Positions 18,619 through 26,681 of a stretch of 64,000 nucleotides of DNA are shown here, in pieces. The stretch lies in the NCBI GenBank assembly GCA_002426195.1, contig DIOT01000005.1, positions 96,164 to 160,163 on the forward strand, in the 5' to 3' direction. Under the pieces are notes generated by a model that did no database searches, was not told where the DNA came from, and saw only the letters and a list, made by a program, of their open reading frames with translations. The stretch's first letter is position 1, and every line of letters begins with the position of its first letter. The position numbers and the translations under genes were made by a program. The DNA comes from Bacteroidales bacterium UBA5507 (GTDB lineage Bacteria; Bacteroidota; Bacteroidia; Bacteroidales; Lentimicrobiaceae).

Positions 18619-19086
18619 TTAGAATCTGAAATGTGAGAACGCCTTATTAGCATCGGCCATACGGTGAGTATCTTCTTTCTTTTTGAAAGCGGCACCTTCC
18701 TCTTTATAAGCAGCCATAATTTCACCGGCTAGTTTAGCAGCCATTGTTTTTTCATGACGTTTACGTGAGAAGAGGATAAGATTCTTCATACCGATAGAGC
18801 TTTTACGGGCAGGGCGGATTTCAGAAGGAATCTGGAAAGTAGCACCACCTATACGACGGCTACGAACCTCAACATTAGGAGTAACGTTGTTAAGTGCTTT
18901 CTTCCATACTTCTAAACCGTCTTCATTAGTTTTTTCTGAAACTGTTTCAATAGCTTCATAAAAAATCTGGAAAGCAAGGTTTTTCTTACCTGTGTACATC
19001 AGGTTGTTAACGAACTTAGTTACAAGAACGTCACCAAACTTCGGATCAGGAAGAATTATTCTCTTTTTTGGTTTTGATTTCCTCAT
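18619..19086 (-). CDS. rpsG: 30S ribosomal protein S7
   Basis: 155 residues; MRKSKPKKRIILPDPKFGDV at the start and RSRRIGGATFQIPSEIRPAR in the middle identify S7, the organiser of the 30S head. It lies between rpsL and fusA. Confidence 0.98.
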   Translation of the reverse strand: MRKSKPKKRIILPDPKFGDVLVTKFVNNLMYTGKKNLAFQIFYEAIETVSEKTNEDGLEVWKKALNNVTPNVEVRSRRIGGATFQIPSEIRPARKSSIGMKNLILFSRKRHEKTMAAKLAGEIMAAYKEEGAAFKKKEDTHRMADANKAFSHFRF

Positions 19087-19123
19087 TGTTTCTATTCTTT
19101 ACGGTTACCTGAAACCGGAATTA

Positions 19124-19531
19124 TTATTTTTTACCTTTTGCCGGAGCTGCTGCTTTTCCACCTTTTGGGCGCTTTGTGCCGTACTTTGAACGACGTTGGT
19201 TGCGACCATCAACTCCTGAAGTATCAAGGGCTCCCCTTATGATGTGATATCTAACACCCGGAAGGTCTTTTACCCTACCACCACGAATCATTACGATTGA
19301 GTGTTCCTGAAGGTTGTGACCTTCACCCGGAATGTAAGCATTAACTTCTTTACTATTGGTGAGACGAACCCTGGCAACCTTCCGCATAGCTGAGTTAGGT
19401 TTCTTTGGTGTGGTGGTATAAACCCTTACACAAACTCCTCTTCGCTGTGGGCAACCATCCAGAGCAGGTGATTTACTCTTGTAGGTAAACTTTTTACGGC
19501 CTTTACGAACCAATTGCGAAATTGTAGGCAT
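19124..19531 (-). CDS. rpsL: 30S ribosomal protein S12
   Basis: 135 residues; starts MPTISQLVRKGRKKFTYKSK. The decoding-centre loops TTTPKKPNSAMRKV and GGRVKDLPGVRYH keep both lysines (E. coli Lys42 and Lys87) whose change gives streptomycin resistance, so the allele looks wild type. It is the first gene of the long cluster and has a clear upstream promoter. Confidence 0.98.
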   Translation of the reverse strand: MPTISQLVRKGRKKFTYKSKSPALDGCPQRRGVCVRVYTTTPKKPNSAMRKVARVRLTNSKEVNAYIPGEGHNLQEHSIVMIRGGRVKDLPGVRYHIIRGALDTSGVDGRNQRRSKYGTKRPKGGKAAAPAKGKK

Positions 19532-19572
19532 ATCAATACTTTTAATTTTTATTTGTTGCTGCTTCCCCTTTT

Positions 19573-19603
19573 TTTGGGGTCTGCAAAAGTACTACTATAA
19601 TTG
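19573..19603 (+). promoter_or_regulatory. Near-consensus promoter facing away from rpsL
   Basis: On the plus strand TTTG (19573-19576) is followed after 19 bases by TATAATTG (19596-19603), one mismatch from the Bacteroidetes -7 box TAnnTTTG. It overlaps the rpsL promoter face to face and would send RNA from about 19610 through the hairpin-rich region toward the PhnD-like gene. Confidence 0.4.
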
Positions 19604-19614
19604 TAAATTACAAA
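19584..19614 (-). promoter_or_regulatory. Bacteroidetes-type promoter of the rpsL cluster
   Basis: On the minus strand TTTG (19611-19614 complement) and TACTTTTG (19584-19591 complement) are separated by exactly 19 bases, matching the TTTG-N19-TAnnTTTG consensus of the Bacteroidetes primary sigma factor. Start of transcription would be ~50 bases before rpsL. The early leader would hold a CCCC-A7-GGGG mini-hairpin (19565-19579 complement). Confidence 0.75.
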
Positions 19615-19625
19615 CTTTTCTCAGC

Positions 19626-19763
19626 ATCCGGATTTATACGGGAGGGAATTGATACCGGATAGACACAAGGCTTACACCTTTTAGACGAAATCAGATTCTC
19701 TTTCCTTGAGTGGCACTCCTGCCTAATCTGATCGAAACCTATAGTTGTCTTAATTATCAGGTT
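19626..19763. other. Row of four inverted repeats, candidate structured RNA
   Basis: The gap 19532-19949 has no gene. It holds four consecutive inverted repeats: ATCCGG/CCGGAT (19626-19631, 19655-19660), AAGG/CCTT (19667-19670, 19677-19680), ATCAGATT/AATCTGAT (19690-19697, 19725-19732) and AACCT/AGGTT (19736-19740, 19759-19763). In series they suggest a folded RNA, most likely the plus-strand leader of the PhnD-like gene or a separate RNA. The strand is not proven. The rest of the gap (19764-19949) is AT-rich with nothing I recognise. Confidence 0.35.
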
Positions 19764-19949
19764 CCCTTGATTCGTAAAAATCTCAGAATTTTCTGCAATT
19801 CAATTGGGTATTATCACTAACACTCTTTTGATTTGAGGGTGCAAAATTAACAATTAATTTCACACAAACAACATTTTGCCAAAAAATATTGCACAAACTT
19901 TTTGCCTCTCAGATGGTTCATTGCAAAATGCAACTTCAGATAACCAAAA

Positions 19950-20906
19950 ATGAAACTTTTGCCCCTTATCTTACTCTTATTTTTATCGGGTTGCCGGAAT
20001 GCATGGACTGACCCTGATAAAGATGTCTGGATTAACCTTCAGGACACGGCTTCAACTACTTCAAAATCTGCACCCGATTCATCTAATATTATTAGGGTAG
20101 CAGTAGCTTCTATGACTACCCCTGCCGAGACAATGAATCAGTATGATCAGCTTTTTAAATACCTCGAAACACGATTAAACAAGAAGATAGTCCTGGTTCA
20201 ACGCAAGACTTATAAAGAGGTTAATAACCTTTTAAAAAATAACTACCTGCAATTTGCCTTTATTTGCTCCGGAGCTTATGTTACAGGGTATGCTGATTCA
20301 GCCTTTAACCTCTTTCTCATACCAAAACATTATAATGAAACTCACTATCATGCTTATTTAATAGCAAAAGCCGAAGCTCCATATAAAAGCTTCAATGATC
20401 TGAGAGGCAAACGGTTTGTATTCTCCGACTCAATCTCTAATACAGGAATGTTTTATCCCCTGAAACGATTGAGTGATCTTAAAGCTAATCCTGATGATTT
20501 CTTTTCAAACGTTTATATGTCTAATGCGCATGACAATTCCATTGAGCTTGTAAGACGTGGTATAGTTGATGCTGCATCTGTCAACAGCCTTATTTATGAA
20601 TATACGAAAAGCGTTTATCCTGAAAAGGTTTCAAACATAAAAATCATTGAAAAAAGCGAACCATTCGGAATGCCGCCTATTGTTGTCTCTAAAAATATAA
20701 ATCCAGCTTTACGCGATTCATTATACAATATCCTTACAAATATGAACCATGATCCTGAAGGTAATCAAATTTTACGCGGACTCATGATTGACAAGTACAT
20801 TCAGACTTCTGATGATGAATATAACAGCATTCGTAAAATGTGCACTCAAATAGGCTATCCAACTTCAATTGCCAATGGTAACAATAAAAGCCTTTCCCAT
20901 AAATAA
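19950..20906 (+). CDS. PhnD-like periplasmic binding lipoprotein
   Basis: 318 residues with a lipoprotein signal (lipobox LSGC, Cys15), then a type II periplasmic-binding fold of the phosphate/phosphonate PhnD family: ETMNQYDQLFKYLETRLNKK, the hinge-region block FNDLRGKRFVFSDSISNTGM and GIVDAASVNSLIYEY. Such proteins bind small oxyanions or phosphonates. No transporter ATPase or permease accompanies it; instead it overlaps a membrane kinase gene and is followed by an NtrC-type regulator. By family knowledge this is the layout of AioX-AioS-AioR (arsenite sensing), where the PhnD-like protein passes the signal to the kinase. The ligand here is unknown; nitrate or another oxyanion is a guess from the nar genes downstream. 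Confidence 0.85.
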   Translation: MKLLPLILLLFLSGCRNAWTDPDKDVWINLQDTASTTSKSAPDSSNIIRVAVASMTTPAETMNQYDQLFKYLETRLNKKIVLVQRKTYKEVNNLLKNNYLQFAFICSGAYVTGYADSAFNLFLIPKHYNETHYHAYLIAKAEAPYKSFNDLRGKRFVFSDSISNTGMFYPLKRLSDLKANPDDFFSNVYMSNAHDNSIELVRRGIVDAASVNSLIYEYTKSVYPEKVSNIKIIEKSEPFGMPPIVVSKNINPALRDSLYNILTNMNHDPEGNQILRGLMIDKYIQTSDDEYNSIRKMCTQIGYPTSIANGNNKSLSHK

Positions 20907-22443
20907 AGTCAAACTTCCACTTTTCTGGAAGTTCGCTATTGCAATTTCGCTGACAGTGCTTTTGTTTGGCACACTCAATCTGCTTTTTATCCGACATCAG
21001 GTTTATAGGACGTTCGAAGCTCAGATTGAAAGAAACGGATTAAGTATTGCCTCTATTACCGCAGAACAGATTACTGATCATCTTCTATATAATGAAATAG
21101 CTGCTTTAAATAATCACCTTCAAAAGACCAAATCGGTAGTCCATGATATTAAATACTTAATGGTGATATCACCCGACAACCAGGTGATTGCCCACACATT
21201 TAACTCTGATCCGCCTCAAAGCCTTATTAATGCCAACCAGCTTAACGGAGGCCTCACTTCCGGCATAAAAATTATTCACAGCCTATCCCGAAACGACACT
21301 ATTATAAGGGATTTCGCAACACCTATTCTCGAAAAACGCTTAGGCACTCTAAGAATTGGCTTTAGTGAGCACACTATACAGCAGCGACTCGAAGAAGCTT
21401 CACGAATGTTTATATTCTTAGTTTTCGGTCTATTGATATTTGGACTAATTGCGGCATTTTTTCTCTCATATATTATTTCAGAACCGCTAAAAAAGATGAG
21501 TTATCAGGTATCAAAAATAAACCTTAGTTCTTTGGAATCACGAGACTATGGAATAGATCTTGACACAAATAACAAATTACTTAAGCTCAAAAATCTGTTC
21601 AATATGACTGATGAAATTGATGTACTCGGGAACTCTTTCAATCAGATGCTATTCAGACTTAACTTAGCATACATTGAACTTGAAAGAACGAGAGAATCAC
21701 TTTCGCATACTGAGAAATTGGCATCTGTGGGAACACTAGCAGCTGGGCTTGCACATGAAATCAATAATCCTTTGACAGGAATAAGCAACTGTATCAGAAG
21801 GATATCCGATAAACCCGAAAACATAGAGCAAAATAGGGAATACTTTAACATGATGAACGAAGCTATAAGCAAGATCAGCAAAGTAGTTAAAGGATTACTC
21901 GACTTCTCACGCAAGCATGAGATGAACTTCAGCCGGATTAATATAATAAGACATATTGAAAACAGCTTGTCACTCATTAATTTCCAGGTACAGCAAGCAG
22001 GAATAATCCTTAAACGTGATTATGAACTTAATGAGATTTACATTAATGGCAGCCCTAATCACCTTGAGCAGGTATTCATTAACTTATTACTCAACAGTGT
22101 TGATTCAATTCAGGAAAAGAAAGCCACAGATCCTTCCTTTAAAGGTAAAATAACTATTAAGCTTAAAACAGAAGGTCAATCTGTTAAAATTGAATTCATT
22201 GACAATGGAATTGGATTATCACCCGATAAAATCAAGCTAATCTTTGAGCCGTTCTTTACTGAAAAGAAAGCCCGGCCGGGAACAGGATTAGGTCTCACAG
22301 TAAGTTATGATATAATCAGGAATCATAATGGGCAAATAACCGGAGCCAATGAAGACGATGGCGGTTTTAGAATTACTATTATACTGCCTCAACCTGACAA
22401 ACAAGAAAACACAAACAATAATGATGCTACGGGAGCATTTTAA
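20875..22443 (+). CDS. Membrane sensor histidine kinase
   Basis: 522 residues from the ATG at 20875 (the frame opens six bases earlier with TTG). Two transmembrane segments (about residues 17-38 and 179-201) enclose a ~140-residue periplasmic sensor part. A HAMP linker, a HisKA domain with His294 in GLAHEINNPLTG and a HATPase domain (N-box FINLLLNSVDSI, DNGIGLSP, GTGLGLTVSYD) follow. It starts inside the PhnD-like gene (32-base overlap), so the two are translated together and probably form one sensor. Its partner is the regulator 14 bases downstream. Confidence 0.92.
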   Translation: MVTIKAFPINKVKLPLFWKFAIAISLTVLLFGTLNLLFIRHQVYRTFEAQIERNGLSIASITAEQITDHLLYNEIAALNNHLQKTKSVVHDIKYLMVISPDNQVIAHTFNSDPPQSLINANQLNGGLTSGIKIIHSLSRNDTIIRDFATPILEKRLGTLRIGFSEHTIQQRLEEASRMFIFLVFGLLIFGLIAAFFLSYIISEPLKKMSYQVSKINLSSLESRDYGIDLDTNNKLLKLKNLFNMTDEIDVLGNSFNQMLFRLNLAYIELERTRESLSHTEKLASVGTLAAGLAHEINNPLTGISNCIRRISDKPENIEQNREYFNMMNEAISKISKVVKGLLDFSRKHEMNFSRINIIRHIENSLSLINFQVQQAGIILKRDYELNEIYINGSPNHLEQVFINLLLNSVDSIQEKKATDPSFKGKITIKLKTEGQSVKIEFIDNGIGLSPDKIKLIFEPFFTEKKARPGTGLGLTVSYDIIRNHNGQITGANEDDGGFRITIILPQPDKQENTNNNDATGAF

Positions 22444-22457
22444 TTATAAACCACAAA

Positions 22458-23810
22458 ATGTTAAAGATATTTGTTGTTGATGACGAACGAATCGTGAGAG
22501 TAACAATTGCCGACGATTTGAAAGATGCAGGTTTTAATGTCAGAGAGTTTTCAACAGCTGCTTCCGCACTGCAGCATCTGGTAGAAAACGACTCAAATGT
22601 CGACATAATCATTACCGATCTTAAGATGCCAGGCATGGATGGCCTCGAATTTCTTGAGAAAGTGAAACAGATAAACCCTGAAATATATGTACTCCTTATG
22701 ACTGCCCATGGTTCTATTCAAACGGCAGTAAAAGCAATGCAACTGGGTGCTTATGATTATCTGGCAAAACCATTCAACATCGATGAGTTAATGCTCATTA
22801 TCAATAGGATAAAAGAGCTTAAAGAGATAAAAGCTGAGAACAGGCAATTAAGGGTGCAAGTTGATAAGAAATTTGATTTCTCCTCGTTTGTTGGTATGAA
22901 CACCGTTATAAACCAGGTATTTGACCATGTCAAGATAATTGCAGCAAAAAGTACAACTGTTCTTATTGTTGGCGAAACAGGTACTGGTAAAGAACTTCTC
23001 ACCAACATCATTCATTTCAACAGTAACCGAAAAAGAGCCCCTTTTATCAAAGTTAGTTGCGCTATCCTGTCACGCGAAATTTTTGAAAGTGAATTGTTTG
23101 GACATGAAAAGGGAGCCTTTACCGGAGCAGATAAACAAAAAATAGGAAGATTTGAGATGGCAAATGGAGGGACAATCTATCTGGATGATATAGACGACAT
23201 ACCTCTTGATTTGCAGGTAAAACTCCTACGTGTACTCGAAGAAGGCGAAATTGAGAGAGTTGGTGGGGCTGAAACAATAAAAATTGACGTCAGAGTGATT
23301 GCGTCAACCAAGAAAAATCTGAAAGATATGGTAGATGATGGAAAATTCCGTGAAGACCTATACTACCGGTTAAATGTTTTCCCAATTCATCTCCCTCCCC
23401 TACGCGAAAGACCCGGTGATATTGTTCTTTTAGCCCGTCACTTCGTTAAGGAATTTTCCGAATCCGGTAAAACCATCATTGATGAAGAATCGCTGGAATA
23501 CCTTAAGAGATATCCGTTTCCGGGAAATGTGCGTGAAATCAAGAATCTAATGGAGCGATTGGTATTACTTGCGCGAGACGGAATGATTACAAAAAATCTG
23601 CTCCCTATAGAAGTACGTTTCCCTGGTCGCACACATAACTGCTTTTTCTTTGGAAGTAAATCGCTCGATGAGATTGTACGTGAAGTAGAATCAAATGCCA
23701 TACGTGATGCCTTGATACGTTCAGGCGGTAATAAAGCTAAAGCTGCTACCATTCTTCAGGTACCCGCATCCACCCTTAAGTCCAGAATTGAGAAATTAGG
23801 ACTTGAATAG
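22458..23810 (+). CDS. Sigma-54-dependent response regulator, NtrC family
   Basis: 450 residues in the full three-domain layout: receiver (Asp54 in ITDLKMPG), AAA+ ATPase (Walker A GETGTGKE, residues ~172-179; sigma-54-contacting loop GAFTGA at 219-224; Walker B region IYLDDIDDIP) and a Fis-type helix-turn-helix at ~414-450 (NKAKAATILQVPASTLKSRI). The GAFTGA loop is intact, so it should activate sigma-54 promoters. It closes the X-S-R operon; nearby likely targets are its own operon, the yceI-porin genes (see 23976-23990) and perhaps the nar region. Confidence 0.95.
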   Translation: MLKIFVVDDERIVRVTIADDLKDAGFNVREFSTAASALQHLVENDSNVDIIITDLKMPGMDGLEFLEKVKQINPEIYVLLMTAHGSIQTAVKAMQLGAYDYLAKPFNIDELMLIINRIKELKEIKAENRQLRVQVDKKFDFSSFVGMNTVINQVFDHVKIIAAKSTTVLIVGETGTGKELLTNIIHFNSNRKRAPFIKVSCAILSREIFESELFGHEKGAFTGADKQKIGRFEMANGGTIYLDDIDDIPLDLQVKLLRVLEEGEIERVGGAETIKIDVRVIASTKKNLKDMVDDGKFREDLYYRLNVFPIHLPPLRERPGDIVLLARHFVKEFSESGKTIIDEESLEYLKRYPFPGNVREIKNLMERLVLLARDGMITKNLLPIEVRFPGRTHNCFFFGSKSLDEIVREVESNAIRDALIRSGGNKAKAATILQVPASTLKSRIEKLGLE

Positions 23811-23830
23811 CAAAGAACTCTTCATCTGAC

Positions 23831-23871
23831 TTTTCAGATAGCTGAAAATTCGTCGATATCGACGAATTTTC
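23831..23871 (+). promoter_or_regulatory. Two overlapping palindromes after the regulator
   Basis: A perfect 28-base palindrome spans 23844-23871 (each half GAAAATTCGTCGAT, reading inward), and TTTTCAG-ATAG-CTGAAAA (23831-23848) overlaps its left end, so the two stems exclude each other in RNA. The long stem may be a terminator, though no T-run follows directly. Its centre is also ~145 bases before the putative sigma-54 start upstream of yceI, a typical place for an NtrC-type enhancer site. Confidence 0.6.
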
Positions 23872-23975
23872 GTGTTTATTTTCTATCAAAATAGCTAACA
23901 GTAATCATAAGAAAATCAATCAAACCCTTGATATACCGCCTTTTTGATATACACCTATTTAGATGTAACCATAAA

Positions 23976-23990
23976 TGGAATAATTTTTGA
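23976..23990 (+). promoter_or_regulatory. Possible sigma-54 promoter of yceI-porin genes
   Basis: TGGAAT-N5-TTGA keeps the GG and TG pairs at the correct spacing of the -24/-12 consensus (TGGCAC-N5-TTGC) but misses three other positions. A start near 24002 would leave a 24-base leader before the yceI ATG. Weak on its own; supported only by the adjacent NtrC-type gene and palindrome. Confidence 0.25.
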
Positions 23991-24025
23991 CATTATCATT
24001 GAAATCACTAATAAAATACCACAAA

Positions 24026-24622
24026 ATGAAAAAATTAGCACTTATTTTATTACTGGCAGGAACACTAATTCCTTTCCTAAGTCAAGCCCAGCAATCTTAT
24101 AAAATCAAATCGCATAACCTAATCATATCGGGAACATCCAATTTGCATGATTGGACTGCCACAGCCGAAAAAGCCAGCGGTATGTTTAATATTAAGTTCA
24201 ACGAGAAGAAGATGGCTTCAGTTAATGCTTTCGAATTAAAGGTTGATGCCAATTCTCTTAAGGGCTCAAAAGGAAGTATTATGAATTCTAAAATAATCGA
24301 TGCACTTAAAGCTAAAAAGAACCCATACATCACTTTTAAGTCAACCGGTGGAAACTTAAATGAGAAGTCAGGTGTATATAAAATATCAGTCAATGGTATC
24401 CTTACAATTGCCGGCAAATCGCAAAATGTGATTGTTGAAGCACAAGGCAAAATGTTACCTAACGGAGATATAGAATTCTCCGGAGCCCGCAAACTCAAAA
24501 TGACCGACTATAACATAGATCCCCCAACAGCAATGTTAGGAACTTTGACAACGGGCGACGAAGTCACTCTGAATTTCAAGCTTACATTGAAATCTGATGA
24601 ATCTACTGCTCAGAATAATTAA
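24026..24622 (+). CDS. YceI-family periplasmic protein
   Basis: 198 residues from the ATG at 24026, chosen because it begins directly with a signal peptide (MKKLALILLLAGTLIPFLSQ, cleavage after AQA-like SQAQ). The mature part is a YceI lipocalin-like barrel: ISGTSNLHDWTATAEKASG at the start and the family hallmark KLKMTDYNIDPPTAMLGTLT near the end. YceI proteins bind long isoprenoid chains such as quinones in structures known from other bacteria; the cellular role is unclear. It leads a small plus-strand group with a porin and a second YceI-like protein. Confidence 0.9.
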   Translation: MKKLALILLLAGTLIPFLSQAQQSYKIKSHNLIISGTSNLHDWTATAEKASGMFNIKFNEKKMASVNAFELKVDANSLKGSKGSIMNSKIIDALKAKKNPYITFKSTGGNLNEKSGVYKISVNGILTIAGKSQNVIVEAQGKMLPNGDIEFSGARKLKMTDYNIDPPTAMLGTLTTGDEVTLNFKLTLKSDESTAQNN

Positions 24623-24659
24623 ACCACAACTTAACCAATAACAAATAAATTAAACTAGT

Positions 24660-26015
24660 ATGAACAATAAAATCAGACTTACTATTGCAGCATTAACATT
24701 GCTGGTAATCAACGGCTATTCACAAAATATTAACTTCAGGAAGCCGGCGGACCAACGAGGTGTTAGCAAATTTGAAACAAGCAAGGTTGATACTGTACCT
24801 TTTGATGGACTTAAAGTTAAAATTGGAGGTGCTTTTACCCAACAATTCCAGGCATTGAGTCACAGTAATACAGCTACTCCTACAAATGACACAATAGGAG
24901 GACGCCCATATAATCTCAATAAACTTTATCCACTTGCACCCGGCTTTAACCTTGCCACGGCTAATCTACGCATTGATGTTCAGTTAGAAGACGGGATAAG
25001 TCTTACACTTGAAAACTATATGTCATCACGCCATCATTCCGAATTCTGGGTAAAGGGTGGTTATATTCAGATTGACAAACTGCCAATGTTTGGCAATCCT
25101 GAATGGTTCTCTCGCTATGTCACAGTTAAACTTGGACACTTTGGAGTAAACTATGGTGATCAGCAATTCCGCAGAAGCGACAATGGCAATACTATTTATA
25201 ATCCTTTCGTAGGTAACTATATACTTGATGCTTTCGCAACAGAAATTGGGGCAGAAGTATACGTTTATCCTGTTGATGGACTCTTTGTAATGGCCGGAAT
25301 GACAGGTGGACTTATTAATGGTGACGTCAAAGAGGCCTATTTACCTGATGGATCAGTATTAAAGAAGAATCCATCAATACTTTTAAAAGCAGGTTTTGAC
25401 AAGCAAGTTAGCGACGACCTAAGGTTGAGATTATCAGCCAGTATGTATACTAATCCTGGAACTACACGTAACACACTTTATGCAGGTGACAGAACCGGAT
25501 CTCGTTATTATATGGCTGGAGAACCTGAAGGAGCTCTCTCAAACGGAGCATTTGTTGCCTCTACAACTGCAGCTCAGTTCACTTCAGGTCGCTTAAATCC
25601 AAACCTTACTAAAAAAGTCACTTCTATTTCCATCAATCCATTTGTAAAGTACAAAGGACTTGAACTATTTGGAACATACGAAATTGCCAAAGGTAGTGAA
25701 GCATCTACAGCAGTTACTCCTGATCCTGAAACACGTCAATTTACACAACTGGCAGGTGAAGTTGTATATCGTTTCCTCCCTCGTGAGCAAGTTTTCATCG
25801 GAGCAAGATACAACACTGTATCAGGTCAGCTTCAAGGATATACTGATGACATCTCCATAAATCGTACCCAGGTATCGGTTGGTTGGTTTACTACACGTAA
25901 TCTGCTGGTTAAACTTGAGTATGTATCACAAAAATATAATGATTTCAGAGCATCCGACTATCGCAATGGTTTAGAGTTCAATGGTTTGATGCTTGAAGCA
26001 GCAATATCATTCTAA
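24660..26015 (+). CDS. Outer-membrane beta-barrel porin
   Basis: 451 residues: signal peptide (MNNKIRLTIAALTLLVINGYSQ), then alternating aromatic and polar strands throughout and a terminal phenylalanine (MLEAAISF), as in outer-membrane barrels. Segments such as FGVNYGDQQFRRSDNGNTIY recall Bacteroidetes porins of the phosphate-selective O/P type, but I cannot assign a substrate. It lies 37 bases after yceI and ends at a strong terminator. Possible role: passage of a small anion, in line with the neighbouring oxyanion genes (inference). Confidence 0.8.
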   Translation: MNNKIRLTIAALTLLVINGYSQNINFRKPADQRGVSKFETSKVDTVPFDGLKVKIGGAFTQQFQALSHSNTATPTNDTIGGRPYNLNKLYPLAPGFNLATANLRIDVQLEDGISLTLENYMSSRHHSEFWVKGGYIQIDKLPMFGNPEWFSRYVTVKLGHFGVNYGDQQFRRSDNGNTIYNPFVGNYILDAFATEIGAEVYVYPVDGLFVMAGMTGGLINGDVKEAYLPDGSVLKKNPSILLKAGFDKQVSDDLRLRLSASMYTNPGTTRNTLYAGDRTGSRYYMAGEPEGALSNGAFVASTTAAQFTSGRLNPNLTKKVTSISINPFVKYKGLELFGTYEIAKGSEASTAVTPDPETRQFTQLAGEVVYRFLPREQVFIGARYNTVSGQLQGYTDDISINRTQVSVGWFTTRNLLVKLEYVSQKYNDFRASDYRNGLEFNGLMLEAAISF

Positions 26016-26023
26016 CTTATTAT

Positions 26024-26056
26024 GGGAGGTCCCTCATTTTGTGGGGCCTCCCTTTT
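26024..26056 (+). terminator. Intrinsic terminator after the porin gene
   Basis: GGGAGG (26024-26029) pairs with CCTCCC (26047-26052), with an inner CCC/GGG pairing, followed by TTTT. It lies between the porin and the second yceI-like gene, only 14 bases before the latter's ATG, so it could reduce expression of that gene by partial termination. Confidence 0.8.
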
Positions 26057-26069
26057 AAAAATAAAAACT

Positions 26070-26681
26070 ATGTTAGTAAACGTATTAATTCTAACCCTGC
26101 TTAACATTATAGGCTTATTTAGTCCGGCTGTCAAAGTATCGAGAGTGAATTATACCGTCACTGAAAAGAGCTCCCTAACGCTAACCGGATCAAGCAATGT
26201 CAACAAATTTTCCTGCACCACTTACGATAATCTTTCGAGCGGAATTATCTTTATTAAAGCAGAAGAGAATGGTGACTATGTTTCATTTAATAATGCTGTA
26301 CTAACTATTAACATTAAATCGTTCGACTGCAAAAATCCGATGTTGAACAAAGACTTTTACAACACCCTGAATGCCAAAGAAACACCAACTATCGATATTG
26401 AATTGCTCAATGCCACACCACTAACTCATGGTAGGATTTTAACCTCAAACAGTGGAAAATTTAACACAGATGTTGCAATAAGTCTGAATGGCACCAGTAA
26501 ATCAGAAAAAATTATAGTAACCTGGCATAAAGAAGACACCAACCTTTATCGTTTCACAGGTGAGAAAAAACTCAATATGACAGATTTTGGAATTGAAGCA
26601 CCAACCGCTGCACTTGGGCTTATTAAGGTAAATAACGATATTCTTATTCAATTCGACCTTTATATTCAGGTCAGGTTGTAA
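26070..26681 (+). CDS. Second YceI-like secreted protein
   Basis: 203 residues from the ATG at 26070. The frame is open from 26022, but that start lies in the terminator stem and gives no signal peptide, while 26070 gives MLVNVLILTLLNIIGLFSPA. Body: LTLTGSSNVNKFSCTTYDN at the start and KKLNMTDFGIEAPTAALGLI at the end, the YceI hallmark in diverged form. It differs strongly from the first copy. Its 3' end overlaps the opposing kinase gene by 11 bases. A partner or paralogue of the first YceI is likely; function unknown. Confidence 0.85.
   Translation: MLVNVLILTLLNIIGLFSPAVKVSRVNYTVTEKSSLTLTGSSNVNKFSCTTYDNLSSGIIFIKAEENGDYVSFNNAVLTINIKSFDCKNPMLNKDFYNTLNAKETPTIDIELLNATPLTHGRILTSNSGKFNTDVAISLNGTSKSEKIIVTWHKEDTNLYRFTGEKKLNMTDFGIEAPTAALGLIKVNNDILIQFDLYIQVRL

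Noticed and set aside
19735..19790. Minus-strand CTGAGA followed by GAACCTGAT, resembling a TPP riboswitch
   Set aside because: The P5 stem (CTGG/CCAG) and the rest of the THI box are missing, and the downstream minus-strand gene would be rpsL, not a thiamine gene.
26022..26069. Upstream start for the second yceI-like gene
   Set aside because: It lies in the terminator stem and would replace a clear signal peptide by a non-signal sequence.
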